Shown piece after piece: positions 21,516 to 34,770 of a stretch of 64,000 nucleotides of DNA. Within the stretch, counting starts at the first letter, position 1, and every line of letters begins with the position of its first letter. A program made the position numbers and the translations under genes. Source of the stretch: Ceriagrion tenellum (lineage: Eukaryota; Arthropoda; Insecta; Odonata; Coenagrionidae); NCBI GenBank assembly GCA_963169105.1, contig OY720636.1:69366123-69430122 (forward strand). Direction: 5' to 3'. The notes beneath the pieces are model-generated. The model was given only the letters and a program-made list of their open reading frames with translations. It made no database searches and was not told the DNA's origin.

Positions 21516-24240
21516 TCTACAAAGTTACGCCTTCAACCATTAAGTTTATACTCTATGGTAAATAGTTTTAAAAGCATGCGACGGCACGAAGCGTCTAATG
21601 CTATAAGGGTCCCTTAATTATTTTTTATTCATGTCACTGCGTTTTTAAATGATTAACTTATTGGTTGAGTTTTACATTGCTTTTTCTATTTTTTATAATT
21701 TTGTTGTTTTGTGAGGAAACGCAATGAGAGTTCATCAATCAAGGGGATTAGATTGGCAAGAAACTGTCGCATTTGCGTTATCATTGTACATGTATCATTA
21801 TCGTCGAGACAATTATTTTCGTTTTATATCGAGCACAAAATTATTCGAGGTCATAAGTGTTACTCCTGCAGGTTACGACTTATATGACCTGCATATTTAC
21901 CACAGATAGGTTTTATCATTGGTTCAATTATGAGAGTATGAATATGAACTATGAGTATGTTCTAAGGCACTATTTAGTCTTGGTTTTAATGCATAGCAGT
22001 GCTTTTTATTTAGAATGTTCCGTTATATTTCATATTAACCCAATGATAGCCACTATTTGGAAAAATTTCTATTCCAAATAAAGTATTTAGGTTATGGAAT
22101 TTTCCCATTCTTTCTAATCCTATGAGCATCAGCGGATTTTTTTTACTTCTGATTCGTGGACACGTATTTTCAAGATTTTCAATTCACGCAACCAGCTCAT
22201 TTGGACCTCGTTAATCTTGTTTCATAAAACCATTGATTTCGAACATTTATGGTGTCGCGTTGCATGTCAATCTATTTTTAATACACTTTTTTTGGGAAAG
22301 AATCGTTCCATAAAGTTCTACGTTACATGTGATTAAAAGAGAACTATAGCCCGAGCTCAGATAATTTTTTCATTCCCTAATTTCAATTTGTTTTCTGTAC
22401 AGTTCACTCATTGACAACCTTCACTTCATGAAATATTATTACTATTGCAAAATTACGATAAAATCACCAAACTTCCTGACTTCTGTGCTCCACATTAGTT
22501 TATAATCGATACATTTAAGATTTTTTTGAAACTGTTAAACTCTAAAATATCTGCAGTTTTAATACTAGAGTGTGTTTTTCATCGCGGGACAAGCGTGAAG
22601 GTAGAAAAATTGCGCAGCAATGAATAATTACTCTATTTATTCTTTTTACTCTAGAATGTGCTCCACATAGCGATGGTTATTTGATTCATGTAAATGTAAG
22701 TCCGGTGCAAGTGATTTAATTAGTATTTGCGATCATACTTTTGTAAAAAAATTAAGGATTATTGTTGTAAAAGATCTAGAGATTAATTTTGACCTCTGCC
22801 CTTGCTAATCAGTATTATTATGTTAGCTATCTGGAGATAAACTGGTCTCATTAAAGTAATTTGTCACTACTTTTCCACCTCAGTTAAATGCCATTGGCGA
22901 CCAATTAATCACTTTCTGAGAGGCACCAGATAATGTTCCTTCCGTTATTTGCTCGGATTCTTCCATTAATAATGCTAATGGCCTTGTGATATATTCTGCT
23001 CGTGGAGGGCTTACCGACAGCCTTTGGTTGGGAATCATTAATGTGCGATTTGTCTCACTTGCCTGCCCCGTCCTCTTGACTTACGACTTATGGGCTCTCT
23101 TTCAGAGTTTCTTACGAACCGTGAAATAATGAATGTTAAAAGTCTTCTTGTGTTTATCGTGAAATTTACAATAAATCTTCAGAACTTCCCCTGCCTCTTG
23201 CAATTCTTGAAAAATTGCGCCCTTATCTTTTTTTTTCCTTCCTGTGACTTCAATGGCTTTTGAAGTTCATTCCTGTTGGGAAAATAAATACAACAACTTT
23301 GAAATCGGTCTTTAAAATCGAGTTTACTCTATCATTAAGCTGTAGATAAGTTTGATTGATCGATTATTGCCCTGAGATATTATTAATGCCTGGGTTCATT
23401 GAAGTAATGAATGTAAAAATACTACAATTCAGTGTCACATGAACAATTCTTTTGGCCTTATAGGAACACGGGCCCAGGATGGCAAACTACGAGCAGGGAT
23501 ATCTAGAGGTTGCGTATTTGGATCTTACTTCGGGCATTAATTATTTTTGTTTTAGTATTCAGATCTATGTGTACACTTTGCGGTATAACCATTGGTAGTG
23601 GAGCAACTGAAACCCCAAGATATCGAAAACTACGGAATGCGAGCCGTTGCCTGTAACTTCGTTTCATTTTCTTATCAGATCTTGGTACTTCGAGGTAGCC
23701 AAGTCATATTCGAACGACGATTGGAGCCTTTGGCACTGTCATTGGCATTGAAGAAAGGTCGTTCAATATCCATAGTATTCTTCCTTCAATACAGGTCTTT
23801 GCAACGTAAACAAGTCCGCCATTAATGTGCTTATTTTGGTATAGTTCACATAAGCATAGCGTAGGTAGTTCAACCTTTTTGTTGATTCAGCAGTCCATTG
23901 TATTCGAAATGGCGACTTGCGCCGGATAATCACAGGCTTATTCGGGTGTACTATGGCAGTATAAGCTCGCTAAGCACATTAATGGCGGCCTCGTCGTGGA
24001 AATGGTTGTGAAGATCCGTATCGATGGAGCTACGGATGTATCGAATCGAACGACCCTGGTATTGAAGTTCTTGCAAAAAAATTATTATGAAATGGAAAAA
24101 GTATTTGAGAACTAAACGACATGAATGTCTATTTTGTGCCCAGGAAATGTATATTCCATCCTGGACATTTATATTGTTGATGGCGACCGAACGAGAAGGA
24201 GAAAAGTTGATAAAAATCCAATAATTAACTCGTTTATACA
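21516..24240. other. No recognised feature
   Basis: AT-rich sequence. The open frames at 21724-21909, 21857-22081 and 23592-23825 (plus) and 23951-24241 (minus) match no family I know. No repeat pair or RNA gene seen. Confidence 0.45.
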
Positions 24241-24244
24241 CGTA

Positions 24245-24480
24245 CGAAGTGCTTTGTTGGTTTGGCCACGTGGAGAGATTAGGTGATCGCAGAATAGCGA
24301 ATGAGAATTATGATGCAGGAGTGAATTGTATTTGGGGAGGGGATAGACCGCGAAAGCCATTGGTAGGTAAATGTGGCAGAAGCTACTATTTAAGAGGAGG
24401 AATATCGGAGGTCTTAAGAACTGGAGAGTGTACTCGAAGCAATAGATGAGTGTAACTGAAAGGAGTGGAGTATATAAGGA
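24245..24480 (+). pseudogene. LINE reverse-transcriptase C-terminal remnant
   Basis: The plus-strand frame 24249-24449 begins MLCWFGHVERLGDRRIANEN and continues through DRPRKPL. This corresponds to the W(F/L)GHVxRM...RGRPR segment at the C-terminus of many arthropod LINE polyproteins. Only the last 60 or so residues remain. The body and any tail were not found. It lies on the opposite strand from the 35.7-62-kb LINE family. Confidence 0.65.
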
Positions 24481-26504
24481 TAAAATGATATAGAGGAAAT
24501 TATTAGGTTATTAGTAGACCAGATTAGAGGTGAAAGTTAATTGGTCTAAAGATGACACTAAGTTTCAAAACCCGGGTTGTGGCAATAAATTCTCTCAAGT
24601 GGAGTCCACTAAGTTATTTAATTCTTCCGTGATGGATACTTCCACAAAGTCATGTCTACAATCGTTTCCTTTGTATCGAGAATTACGTTCTTTTTAATGT
24701 GCGTATCCCGAACGGGAACGGAGTGATGGGTTTGTATGTAAGGATGTTAATCTGTAGTTTTGTTTCACTTGGGATAGAGCAAAAGCTACGAAAGAAACCT
24801 CAATGAGGCCGAAAAGAGAAGGGAAGGCCGGAAACATTACCTTCATGTTCCACTTGGACGCCCGGGAGAGTGAGTAGCCTTGCGGACCTCGCCAATGCTC
24901 GTGGTACCACCAACCGATAGTACACTTTCAACTCATCATGGAAATATCTAATTTATATTCTATATAGCCTGGGTGTCGCTAATTTGAACCCCAACGTATT
25001 ATACATGGATCTCTAAACTGCTCCGAAAGAATTTTAATGAGTTTTCTTACTTATTCTTCAAATTTTTGAAAGTGGCATTAACCCCTCTTTTGGATGTTAA
25101 CGTTCCTCTACATTTTTTAAGTAATTGCAAAGTTGTGATTAAACTACACTACGAGCATGTCATACCTGTCATAATTGGTTTGTCCTGAAAATCATTGAAA
25201 TTGGAATTGAATTCATGCTGTCGTTGAATACAATATTGCAAGGCTAATCTTGTTAAATCATTAAATGCGGGCTCGAGCAATGTAATAACCCAAACTTATG
25301 ACACACAAATACCCTGAAAACTGATCTGAAGTGAGTGAATTGTGTATTCAGTAAGTTTATGCTACAAACTATATTTCGACTGGAAAAGTAATAGCTTAAT
25401 ATCATTTGTCCCTAATTTCAAAGTTTGTACTATTTACTTTAAATTCAATCAATAAAACGGGTCGCATATGTGAAATAGGCCTATCCCGCTAATTTACTTT
25501 ACACTGCAATTATTCACTAGCAATCTCTTGACCTAGTTTCCTGTCATTCTATCGCGAAGTTGCAATTACTTTCAATGTCGTACGTAAGCAATTGAAACAC
25601 CGATACTTAGGGATTACTCAGTTTGATCAGTTCACGTCAGTTGTTTCTAGGGCAATGACAAGCTGTCTTATTGCGATCGTCTATCCACTAAAATGATGCT
25701 ACTAAAGCCAAGTAATGTTCGTTAAGAAATAATTGTCTGATTAGAAGAATTCGAAAATAATGATAAGATCGTTAATTGGGATGCTAATGGATGATGAAAA
25801 AATCGCCAATTATCACGATTTTGATGTTTATGTTCATTTTACTCGAAATTGTATTTTTAGTTCAGTAGTTCATAGTTTATTTTTATGAGGTTCCAGTCAC
25901 AGTTCGCGAAAAAGAACTCGTTTCACTGGAAATAATCACTGCCTAACTAATTTCTGCGCAGGGACTGGAAGTCCTTAGGCAGATAATCTTTGAGGCGTCA
26001 TAAATCTGCTGATATGAGAGTGGTCATAGTTTTTGAAGCTCTGGTCATTTTATTGCGATCACTTATGGAACCATTGTCAAAGTTTGGACTTATTCATAAA
26101 TCTTTTTCAGGGCGCATCAATAAAATGGCGAAAAAAACTACTGTCTATGTAATACGGGTGTACACAAGTAAGTGTATGCAATAAATTGAACAAAGTCCCA
26201 AAAATTACAGATTCGAACTTTTAAATTGTTTTCGACGAGCTGGAAGGATATGATTTATGCGGAGGACATGCTACTAGGTAAAATACTGGGTGTTTTAACA
26301 TAGAAGAATACGCTGTAAAGAAGATTGACTAGTACATCTGAACGTTGGCAATAGGTGCGTGATTGAAATGAATTTGCCAAAGCCTCGAAAATTAACTCCA
26401 TCGAAAATTTAAATTTTGTCTCATTTGCTGATGGGATGCGAGAACACCTAACCTAAATATACACTTCTACTCGGGAAAATACTAATATTTCCTGAAAAGA
26501 GACT
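24481..26504. other. No recognised feature
   Basis: AT-rich, no gene or repeat recognised. Confidence 0.5.
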
Positions 26505-26930
26505 TCATGCATTTGCATCGCCCGTAGGCCGCCCCTGTTCCGGTATTCGGATGCCTAGTTTGTCGGGGGGTTGTACCGCTTCGCCCGAATTGAATGTCAC
26601 CCCACGGGGTGAGTGGGGTTCTCCAAACAAAGTCGGCTTTTCCTCTTTCCCCGCCTCCAGTCCTCCTCCTCCCCCATCCTGTGACCTCCTCCTCCCCCTT
26701 CGGCTATCTTCATCTCCACCCTCCCCCCACTCCGGGCCCTCGACCCCTCCCACCCCTTCCAGGCGTCGCTTTAGCACCGTGACCAATCGCCTCGAAACTT
26801 GTGACACACCGTCCCTCAGCCCCCCTCCTCCACACTCCCTCTCTCCCTTGTCGGTCGCCGCTGTCTCCGTAAATAGAAAGGAGATGGAAGGAGTTTCCCC
26901 GAGCACTCAGGACAGTGACGGGGCTGCCTA
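26505..26930. other. CT/GC-rich tract with long opposing open frames, probably non-coding
   Basis: Both strands are open for more than 125 residues (26505-26906 minus, 26551-26931 plus). The plus reading is mostly Ser, Pro and Leu. The minus reading is Gly, Glu and Arg. This mirror pattern arises when one strand is pyrimidine-rich, because all stop codons contain purines. No domain is visible. Confidence 0.5.
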
Positions 26931-27010
26931 GCGGTGTTGAGAGCGATCGGAACCTCACTGATGGATCTTGGGTTCGAATCTAGAACCAGCATCGAGTCCT
27001 CAAGTGCTAC
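26928..27010 (+). mobile_element. tRNA-derived SINE-like copy
   Basis: TAGCGGTGTTGAGAGCG (near 26930) resembles box A, and GGGTTCGAATCT (26970-26981) is a near-consensus box B, with tRNA-like spacing. The acceptor stem does not close, so it is not a tRNA gene. The 3' end is undefined. Confidence 0.5.
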
Positions 27011-29040
27011 CTTTGTCTTTGTGGCATTCTTCTTTGGAAATGGGCTGCAGTTTCGGGAAAGGAATCCGTCATTTTCCAGCTCAGTTTATTAATTCTTTGC
27101 CATGTTTCTCTTGCCTCACAGTTTAATTACACCACGTCACTCTTACGTTTGACTGTAAAAGAAAAGGAAGCTGGGTCTGTGGCTGATATAACGAACAGAA
27201 CTCATTTACTCTGTCATAGATGTTGGGTTGTTAGATAGAGCATGACTTTGATTCATATAACAAATTACTTGGTGTTTGCTGCTTAGATCATTGAAGGTAT
27301 ACGCATTAACTGGAGCTTTGTAGCGTAGTTGAGACCATGAGACCCTGCTTTATCTTTAAATGTTGTGCTTCCACGCCAAAGAATAAGTTTCACACTTATT
27401 AATACGCATGATAAGTTTAAAAAAGAACCTCTGCGTATTGCCACATACGTCAACATTTAGTTCTCGCGCATGGGTGAAATATGAAGTTAAACTTCGTGAA
27501 AATTCTTGAGATAAATTGTAAATCGCTAAAAAGGTCTCTCAGTTTCCGCTCTGGATCCTGACCGACAGTTGGGAGATCCGGGTTAGAACATCCTTCATCT
27601 CAGATAGCTCTTTCATGATAAAAATCCTCACTTTTGTTTATTTCGCATTCTGGAGATATTGCTGTTACCACACTGTGCTTTGAGTCTTCTGAATTGGCCT
27701 AATGAAGCAAAAAGGGTTTTTTGTCATACAAGTACATACATTAAACCATCACATAGCACGAGGTTATGTTCCCTGAAATCACATTTACTGAAAAATTTTA
27801 CTTGTAAAATCGTGCGACGCCTTGTTATATCTCACTTTATGGAATAAATATGAGATGATATGCGGGGTGAAGTACCTCCATCTGAACACAAATTTAAAGT
27901 TTGCCTTATGAATAATTTATTTGCCGGATGGAGTGAATTTATTTCATAGACGTTCTTTCTTAACCAGAGATTTTTCCGCACTTTGCTAGGAAATGTGTCT
28001 AGTTTAATCAAATACCTTTTTTCAAACTAGACGTTTGTTCTTCGATGAATCATTGAATTACTATTGGTCGCTTTGCGAGGGTGTCCTCTGTGTAAGGTGC
28101 TTCAACGAAACATGTTGTAAAGTAAGCTTCCGCATGAAATTTTATGCACACCTTTTGATGATAGTAAAGAGGATGGAATATTAGACTGTTGCTATTAACG
28201 GGCTATCTATTGACTAAAGTGAAAACTCAATTCAAGCTGATTGGACTTCCAAAGAACAGCGTTTAAGGAAAATGAAAATGCTCGTCACTCATAACGAGAA
28301 TAGGAAACGGGTCGGAAAATAAACATCGTTTTCCTTTGAAATATGTAGAATGCAATTCGTTTATTGAAGCCAATTTACGGTATTCCTCTAAATTAGAAAT
28401 GAAAGAAACAGCGATTCAAAAAGCCCTTAAATAAGGAAGTGGTTGTTGAGAACGAGAGAAATGTAAAAGCGATACCGTCACTCACAAGTGTTTCCTCCAA
28501 AAGACTCGCAGAGCGCTCACAATTGAAATTCGATCGCATGCGATATAGAAGTCGCCACCGCTAATATGAAGCAAAAAGTAACTCTGGTTTATTGTAATAT
28601 AATGTTCGCACTAACTGCCATGGATTACGATCTTTTTTACGAAGTTTGGTTTTAATTCGAAAGGTTTGCTGATTGAGCATTGTTCAAAATCCTTCACACC
28701 ATGCTGCAAGTTATAATGGCACGCGACACACAAGTCCGTTTCGATCATGCCATCTAAAAATGCGTCTTACCTAGAAGATCGGTGCGTATTGCAAAAAAAA
28801 TGGATAACTATGGCCGCGTCTTATCGAAATCGCGTCGTGTGAGACTGCGCTTCGTGAAAGTTAACGGATTACGACACACTATTTTCGCGCTACTATTTTA
28901 GAACCACTCGGTGAGGGACCTCACTTAGAGTATCACTCAGTGCTAGTATACGGGACCCTTACAAAGTAGGTCTACTTTCAGATATAGATTGAATACTGCG
29001 GAGTGCAGGAAGATTTGTGAAAAATTGTTACGATAAGCAT
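27011..29040. other. No recognised feature
   Basis: Mixed AT-rich sequence. A GGGTTAGAACATCC box-B-like match near 27580 may be another decayed SINE, but no box A was found. Confidence 0.45.
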
Positions 29041-29049
29041 AGTAGTAGA

Positions 29050-29400
29050 CAAGAAAATGTCAGGCTCCAGGCAGCCGAAATGTGGTTCTAGAGGAGAATG
29101 ACTAAAAACAAGTTGGGTCCTGAGGAAAACAAATGAGCAAGTCTTTAAAAAAGCAGGCGAAAAAAGAACGCTTCTCCAAGCAATTCACTCCAGGAAAATT
29201 AAACTTGTTGGTCACTTAGTAAGGCATAACAGGATCATCAAGAAGAATTGAAAGAAAAAGTGTTAGGGAAGAAAAGGAGAGGACGACCTAGAATATCCTT
29301 ACATCACAGTGTGATGTCAATCATGAACTGAAACTCCTCCGGGGAAATGAAAAAATAGCCTTAAAAAGAGACAATTGGCTACAAAGGCAGCGACAAAGCC
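29050..29400 (+). pseudogene. LINE reverse-transcriptase C-terminal pseudogene
   Basis: The plus strand reads LQAAEMWF, stop, RRMTKNK, then after a frame change WVLRKTNEQVFKKAGEKRTL, followed by RKIKLVGHLVRHNRIIK. This is the AEMWFWRRM...TNEEV...GEKR...GHxxRHN region of LINE proteins related to those at 44.6 and 53.5 kb. The basic RGRPR part follows at about 29275-29295 after another frame change. At least two frameshifts and several stops make it inactive. It lies on the plus strand. Confidence 0.75.
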
Positions 29401-29410
29401 CGGTCTTTTG

Positions 29411-31660
29411 AGTGACGACGAAGCATAGTAGTGTTACCGAATGGTTGAGGGATTTAGGATGGGAACCCTTAACTGACCGAAGGAAAAATAATAGATTAAA
29501 TCTTTTACGAAAGTTAGATGTACACTATTTTTTACGGACGTTCAGCATACTCTGCTGGAGCCAAACTGTCACGGTAGAAATGATCACAGTCATTAAATCA
29601 AGGAAAGAGACTGTAGAACCAGTATATTTAAAATGACATATTTTCCTCGTTCAATAAGGGGCCATAATTGTTGCGATGCATAAGTTCTGGGAAACTTTGA
29701 CCCTCACTAGGTAAAGTTTGTTTTTTACTTGTGCTAAATGTCTGTACATCATTATTTGCTACTAACCCCGGATGAAGTATCCGGCAAGATATAGCTCCTG
29801 CATGACTTAATACCTTGTATTACTATTCATTAGTCGCATTATTAATGCTAACCAGTAGTTGTATCGAACCAGTAGTTGTAAATTGTATACAGCATGGTAG
29901 CATGTTCGTTTGCGTAGCACTATCCTAGTTTATGATCCGACCACGTATTTTCATCCTGACTGCATTTGACCTGCGCCTAGCATCCGGGTGAGCGTGCGCG
30001 GTTCTGATTTCAGCTGGGATGAGTACTGCATGCCTGGTGTGGAATCACACCATGCCACACACCCTAGTGGTAGCTTGCACGGTATTTCGTAGATGTAGAT
30101 TGAAAGTGCTGAGAATACCATTCCGAGGACTCAATGTACCCCTTCTTTCGTAAAGGGGTGCGAGATCATTGACTGAGCATTAACGTTAAGTGCCATCTTC
30201 CTTTTTGCTGCTGTTCCTTGCTCCTGCACATCCTAAAAAACAAGCCGACACGTCCCTGTTAGCACTGTAACGCCTGCTTACCGATCACTAAGGGCCTGAC
30301 GGTCCAGAACGTCCTCTCAAGCAAGTTTCAAGTAGGTACCCTTTTATTCCAAGTGTTTTCACGTCTGGAAATGAGTTTCAGGTTTTATTTTAACGATTCC
30401 CTTTGCTCTTTTCCACTCCACTAGCCCTCCATCCTGCTCCCTCGCAACGGGCAAAAGGAGTTGTGGGGTGGGAATGATTATGGGGAGCATCACGGTTTTG
30501 TTGAGACCTCTTCGTTCTCTGTTGAAAGCAAGTGAGAAAACTAAGCCTCACTTCAAGCATCTCTAAATGAGACGTGTAATTCCATTCTACAACTCTACCT
30601 CATTACATTAATTGTATATATTATAAGCGTGGGATGGAACGAAGTGTTTTATTTAACAATATTTGAGGCTAAATTTTACACAAGGTTATGTCTAATTCTT
30701 TCTTCTATAAACTTGGATCGTTTAGTTATCAGTGGGAATTAGTTACTTTCGATAATCTTTCCTATTACTTCTATTGCTTTCGTGTCATTTTAAATGCAAA
30801 TAAAACTAGGTGAAAGCAGAGTAATTGAAATATACGCAACGCAGAAATCTTATCCCATTAGCCAAAGAAAACTTATTTCGAAGGGACAATCTTTTTAGAT
30901 ACAGAAACGAGACGTATAAGCGATTTCCAATTTCATCAAGGAGCCCGCTAACTATTTAATTTTTCTCCTCAAACTCTAGTGCATTCAATTATTTTTAGTC
31001 CCAGAAATGCCACGCCTTCTCAGCTTTTCCCATTCGGTCTTAGACAACCCTACCGAAAAGCCCTGACCCTGAAAAAAATCACTATTTATACATCTCAATT
31101 ACTTCTAGTGGTGAATGAAACATTTCAATGATACCGTATCTGATTCTCAGCGGATTAATGCGTTGAAATCTCAAACTCAGGCACACTACCGTTCGGTGAT
31201 CGAGCAAAACATTCGCCGAGAGTCATTCGCAAGAAGTTCTTCGCGTGAATCAATTACTTTCAAGACTACCCCTTTTCCGGAGACCTGAACGGGGCATTAT
31301 GAAGAGTTCAAGGCGGATGCACTTGGTCCCACCGTGATGGGGAAGTGAAATTGGGCGGCGGGAGACGAGAGGGAAGAAGACGGGGGACGAGGGGAGGAGG
31401 CGTGGGAGTGACAGAACGGCACGCAGAGGCAGCCAGACGGAGTCAACGGCTTCATTCGAGTGTAATTCGAGCAACTCACTTGGTCGCAACGTTAGAGCCA
31501 CCGTTATCGGAAGTGATTGCAACACGGGGTCAGGAGATGTGGCGGGACCTTGGGCCTTCACGAGGGGAATACACTTTGCGGGAGAGTAATGACATGAGTT
31601 AATCAGCAAAATTTTTAAAAGTACCAAACTAAATTTAACTTCTTCTAAACTAAATTTAAG
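29411..31660. other. Unassigned; repeat fragment near 29630 and GC-rich patch near 31300-31600
   Basis: 29620-29690 shares TTTAAAATG and AATAAGGGGCCATAAT with the repeat at 19940-19990. The GC-rich patch at 31300-31600 is open on both strands (125 residues minus, 85 plus), with no domain recognised. Confidence 0.4.
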
Positions 31661-31735
31661 TCACCTTCAAAATGATTGCATGGCAGGATAAACCCGGGTC
31701 GGAAATGTATTTAGTGTGTACAACAGGAAATACTA
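31661..31735 (+). mobile_element. Solo fragment of a PLE terminal sequence
   Basis: It aligns with 21408-21482 along its length: CACCTTCAAAATGATTGC against TACCTTTAAAAATGATTGC, then GGCA..ATAAACCCGGGTCGG against GGCAATCGAAACCTAGGTCAGG, then TTTAGTGTGTA...AATACTA. No RT sequence accompanies it. The hairpin and GAAAC are degraded here. Confidence 0.6.
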
Positions 31736-34189
31736 GGATCCTCCATGAAAAGACTCGAAACGTAGAATTCATCTTCACTTTCGACTATCTAACCCTTTAT
31801 GATAAATATTTGAAGATTCGACCAAAAAGACATTAATATATCAGAGAAAATAGTAATCAAACGCATAAAATTACGATACCTTAATGGTTAAGAGGAAATT
31901 GCAACTGAGGGAAACAGTTAAAGGAAAGCCATAACCGTTCCACTCTGAAAAACATACTTTCACCAAAAGTTACTCGGTAAAATGATTGCAATATTTTTCC
32001 CTCAACCACCTTACAGATTGGTGGTGTTGCATGCACCCTTATGACTCAAACAAAGCACCTGCGGTTCATCTTTGCACATTTCTATTAATAAAGAAAAGGT
32101 TAGATAAAGATTTCTCGGGTCTTCCACCGGGTGAACAGGTCCATGGGGCCCATCGTTTCGGAGAACGACGTGTCCTCCATCTTTAGGGGGTTCAGCTTCC
32201 GAAGCTGAATTAGGCATTGAGCCTCAGAAAGTCCAAAGCCAACACCTGAATCGCATTGCGAATGGAACATGCAAAATCATGGGGAGTTTCACAAGGAAAT
32301 TGAAACCTCTGGACGTTTTTCGCGTCTAGACGATCTATTTTCCTATTCTCGGACCACTCTTATTTCGGTTATACTATGGTACAGAGTATGCAAATGGGTG
32401 TCGATTTTGAAATTGGGTAGTCAATGAATAGCGGCCATTCCTAAGATAATTGGAATCGATACCTCATTCGTCAGCGCTTTAATCTCAATTTCAATGTTAT
32501 AAGAATTATTTCAGATAAATGGTAGGGACATAAGAGTAATGAGTGGGGTAATCGGGCCTTCCCCTTTCTAATCCTTTCATTTCGATGATCTCCAAATTAA
32601 CTTATACCACCACACCTCCTAGCCTCATACCACCCTTATCTACCGTCTCCCACTCCTGCTTTCCGATAGGGTATACATCGGTTTGCCTCCCAAAATTTAC
32701 ATCACCTTGATAATGGTATATACATATGAACTGAAGCCATGGTTGAATTTTGCATGAGTTGAATTAAATAAGAGTGGAATATACCGTTGTTTTCATTTAG
32801 GAATGTTTGACGAGAAATTATCCCACCAAGTGGCGCCTGAGACTATTAATGGCGTTCGTAATTCTGGTGAAGTAAAAAGTACCGAAGGAAAATCTTGCTA
32901 TTACTTTAGGTGAAAATGGACACCATTTTAATGTTCTGAGGATCAAGGATTGATTTAATGTACGGAAAAAATGTAGGCCTCAAGGTTTTTCTCAATAAAT
33001 AGAAAAGCAAAGTCATATTTCATATGTGCTTCAGGGGACAAATTGGTGAGGAAATACCGGAAGCTTCAGATGTGGAAGAAAATGCAAAATAATACAAAAT
33101 GCGAAAGTAATTTTAAAAAGCATATCCGCACGACTCTAGCCAAAGTCACTCATACTCTACATACCCAAGTTAAATTTTCTTCCCGTATACCTCCAAGAAT
33201 ACATTGATGATTTGCCTAAGTTCGGCCGAAAACTACGAGGGGGTCTTTGAATTCCGGCGATAAGTTCTCATAAAAGGGACGGATAGCCCTGTAGTCTCCG
33301 CCTTACTGGGTGAAGAGCCTCCGCGACTTCGGTGACTAATTCTGCGACAGTACGTGGCACTCGAATGAAGGAGTTAGAGGCTAAGAAACGGAGATGATTA
33401 TCAACCATTAGGAATTCTTATTGGCTGTGTGGCTTTGAGACATTGGAGCGTAGACAAAGGAGAAATCTGCGGTCCGAAGACAAAAAGTCTCAGTCTAGCT
33501 TAACGCGGCAATATCCAGATTTTGCCACACTTTTCACAACTAATTGGTTAATGTAATAGCGAAAATGTTGTTAATTCGGTTGCGAGGCTTCAGTTTCATT
33601 ACGTAGTGCCCTTTCCATACACCTCAATGATTATCACGGGGCAGTTTTCCTTTGGTTGATAAAAAAATACTCTTGTAATATCCTTCGAGCCCATTAGTAT
33701 TGCTTCTCTCCTCCACCGCCCTGTTTTGCCTCCACTCTGTTTTAACTGTGATCCCTGTTTTTCTGTCTTTTCAGTAGTTTAAGTTAGTAGGCAGTGCTAT
33801 TTTTATGCTACTTTCTGATTCATGGAATCTCCCAAAACATCTCGGATATAAGAAAACACTTGATGCTTAGCTCGCTAAAGCATGGAGAAGAATGTCACAA
33901 AAAAGTTTTTCTGTTGCTACCTGTGGAAGATAAATCTTTTCCCCAATCATGCCCTCAAGTTTAGTGGTATGTATATTATCATCACCATCCGCGTCTTATT
34001 CCTAACATTCCGAATCATTTACCGCAACCCGCGGTCAAACTTTTTTGTTGCGAAGTTAATTTTATCCTCTTCATCCCTTTTTACCCGTATCCGAAATTTG
34101 ACCAGCGTAATTTTCCCATGGTCTTCTTCTTGGGGTCTTCCTTCCTATTTTCCCTTCCCTTATGTTCCTAACATATCCATTGTGTGTCT
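31736..34189. other. No recognised feature
   Basis: AT-rich sequence. A short inverted repeat TTCAGCTT-CCG-AAGCTGAA lies at 32191-32209. No gene recognised. Confidence 0.45.
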
Positions 34190-34770
34190 ATCCAATCTAC
34201 AATATCTCATTTGCCAATGGTTTTTCATTACATTGAAGGTAGTTACTGACGACATAGAGGAAAACCTTTATCCACTTAAAAATTCCGTTTTCTCATCATT
34301 ATCTCATTGATGCCTTCTTCCCTTGATCCTTAATGTCTCACTAAGCAACCCCGCCCAACCGATCATTCCCTGTCCAAACCCCTCGTTCCCTTTCCCCCAG
34401 TTATCCTTATATCATTTTTTATCAGTTACTTTTGGACGAAATAGATACTAACATATTAATATCTTTGGAATTCCTGCACCTCTATACTATCTCATTCATC
34501 CCTTATTCTCATTATAAATCGCCTAATGCACCCCATTAGCCCTTTTTCTACGTTTTGACCCCATTCTCTCCGTTACCCTAATATAATTTTCTAGACATTA
34601 CTCATTGACGAAATAGTAGGTAATGTATCACATAGTTGAAAACTGCTTTCCTCTCCACAATCTCATTCACACCTTCTATCCTCATTCTTTCCCGAAATTG
34701 CCCCTCAGTCTACCCCATTAGCCCTCGTCTCACCTCCTTTTCACATTCGCAAAAAAAGGGGGTTTCCCTC
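34190..34770. repeat. Diverged tandem repeat, about three units of 170-190 bp
   Basis: The phrase TCTCATT(G/C)A followed by a CCTT-rich stretch recurs near 34302, 34489 and 34662. It is preceded in each unit by a TGACGAAATAG-like sequence (ACTGACGACATAGAGG, TGGACGAAATAGATA, TGACGAAATAGTAGG). CCCATTAGCCCT occurs in the second and third units. The whole tract is CT-rich on the plus strand. Units are substantially diverged, so the array is old. Confidence 0.6.

Noticed and set aside
26505..26931. Overlapping 133- and 126-residue frames on opposite strands
   Set aside because: Mirror Gly/Glu/Arg and Ser/Pro readings of one purine/pyrimidine-biased tract. No domain, no start context or splice structure.
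27560..27595. Box-B-like GGGTTAGAACATCC
   Set aside because: It deviates at the invariant TTCGA positions, and no box A was found.
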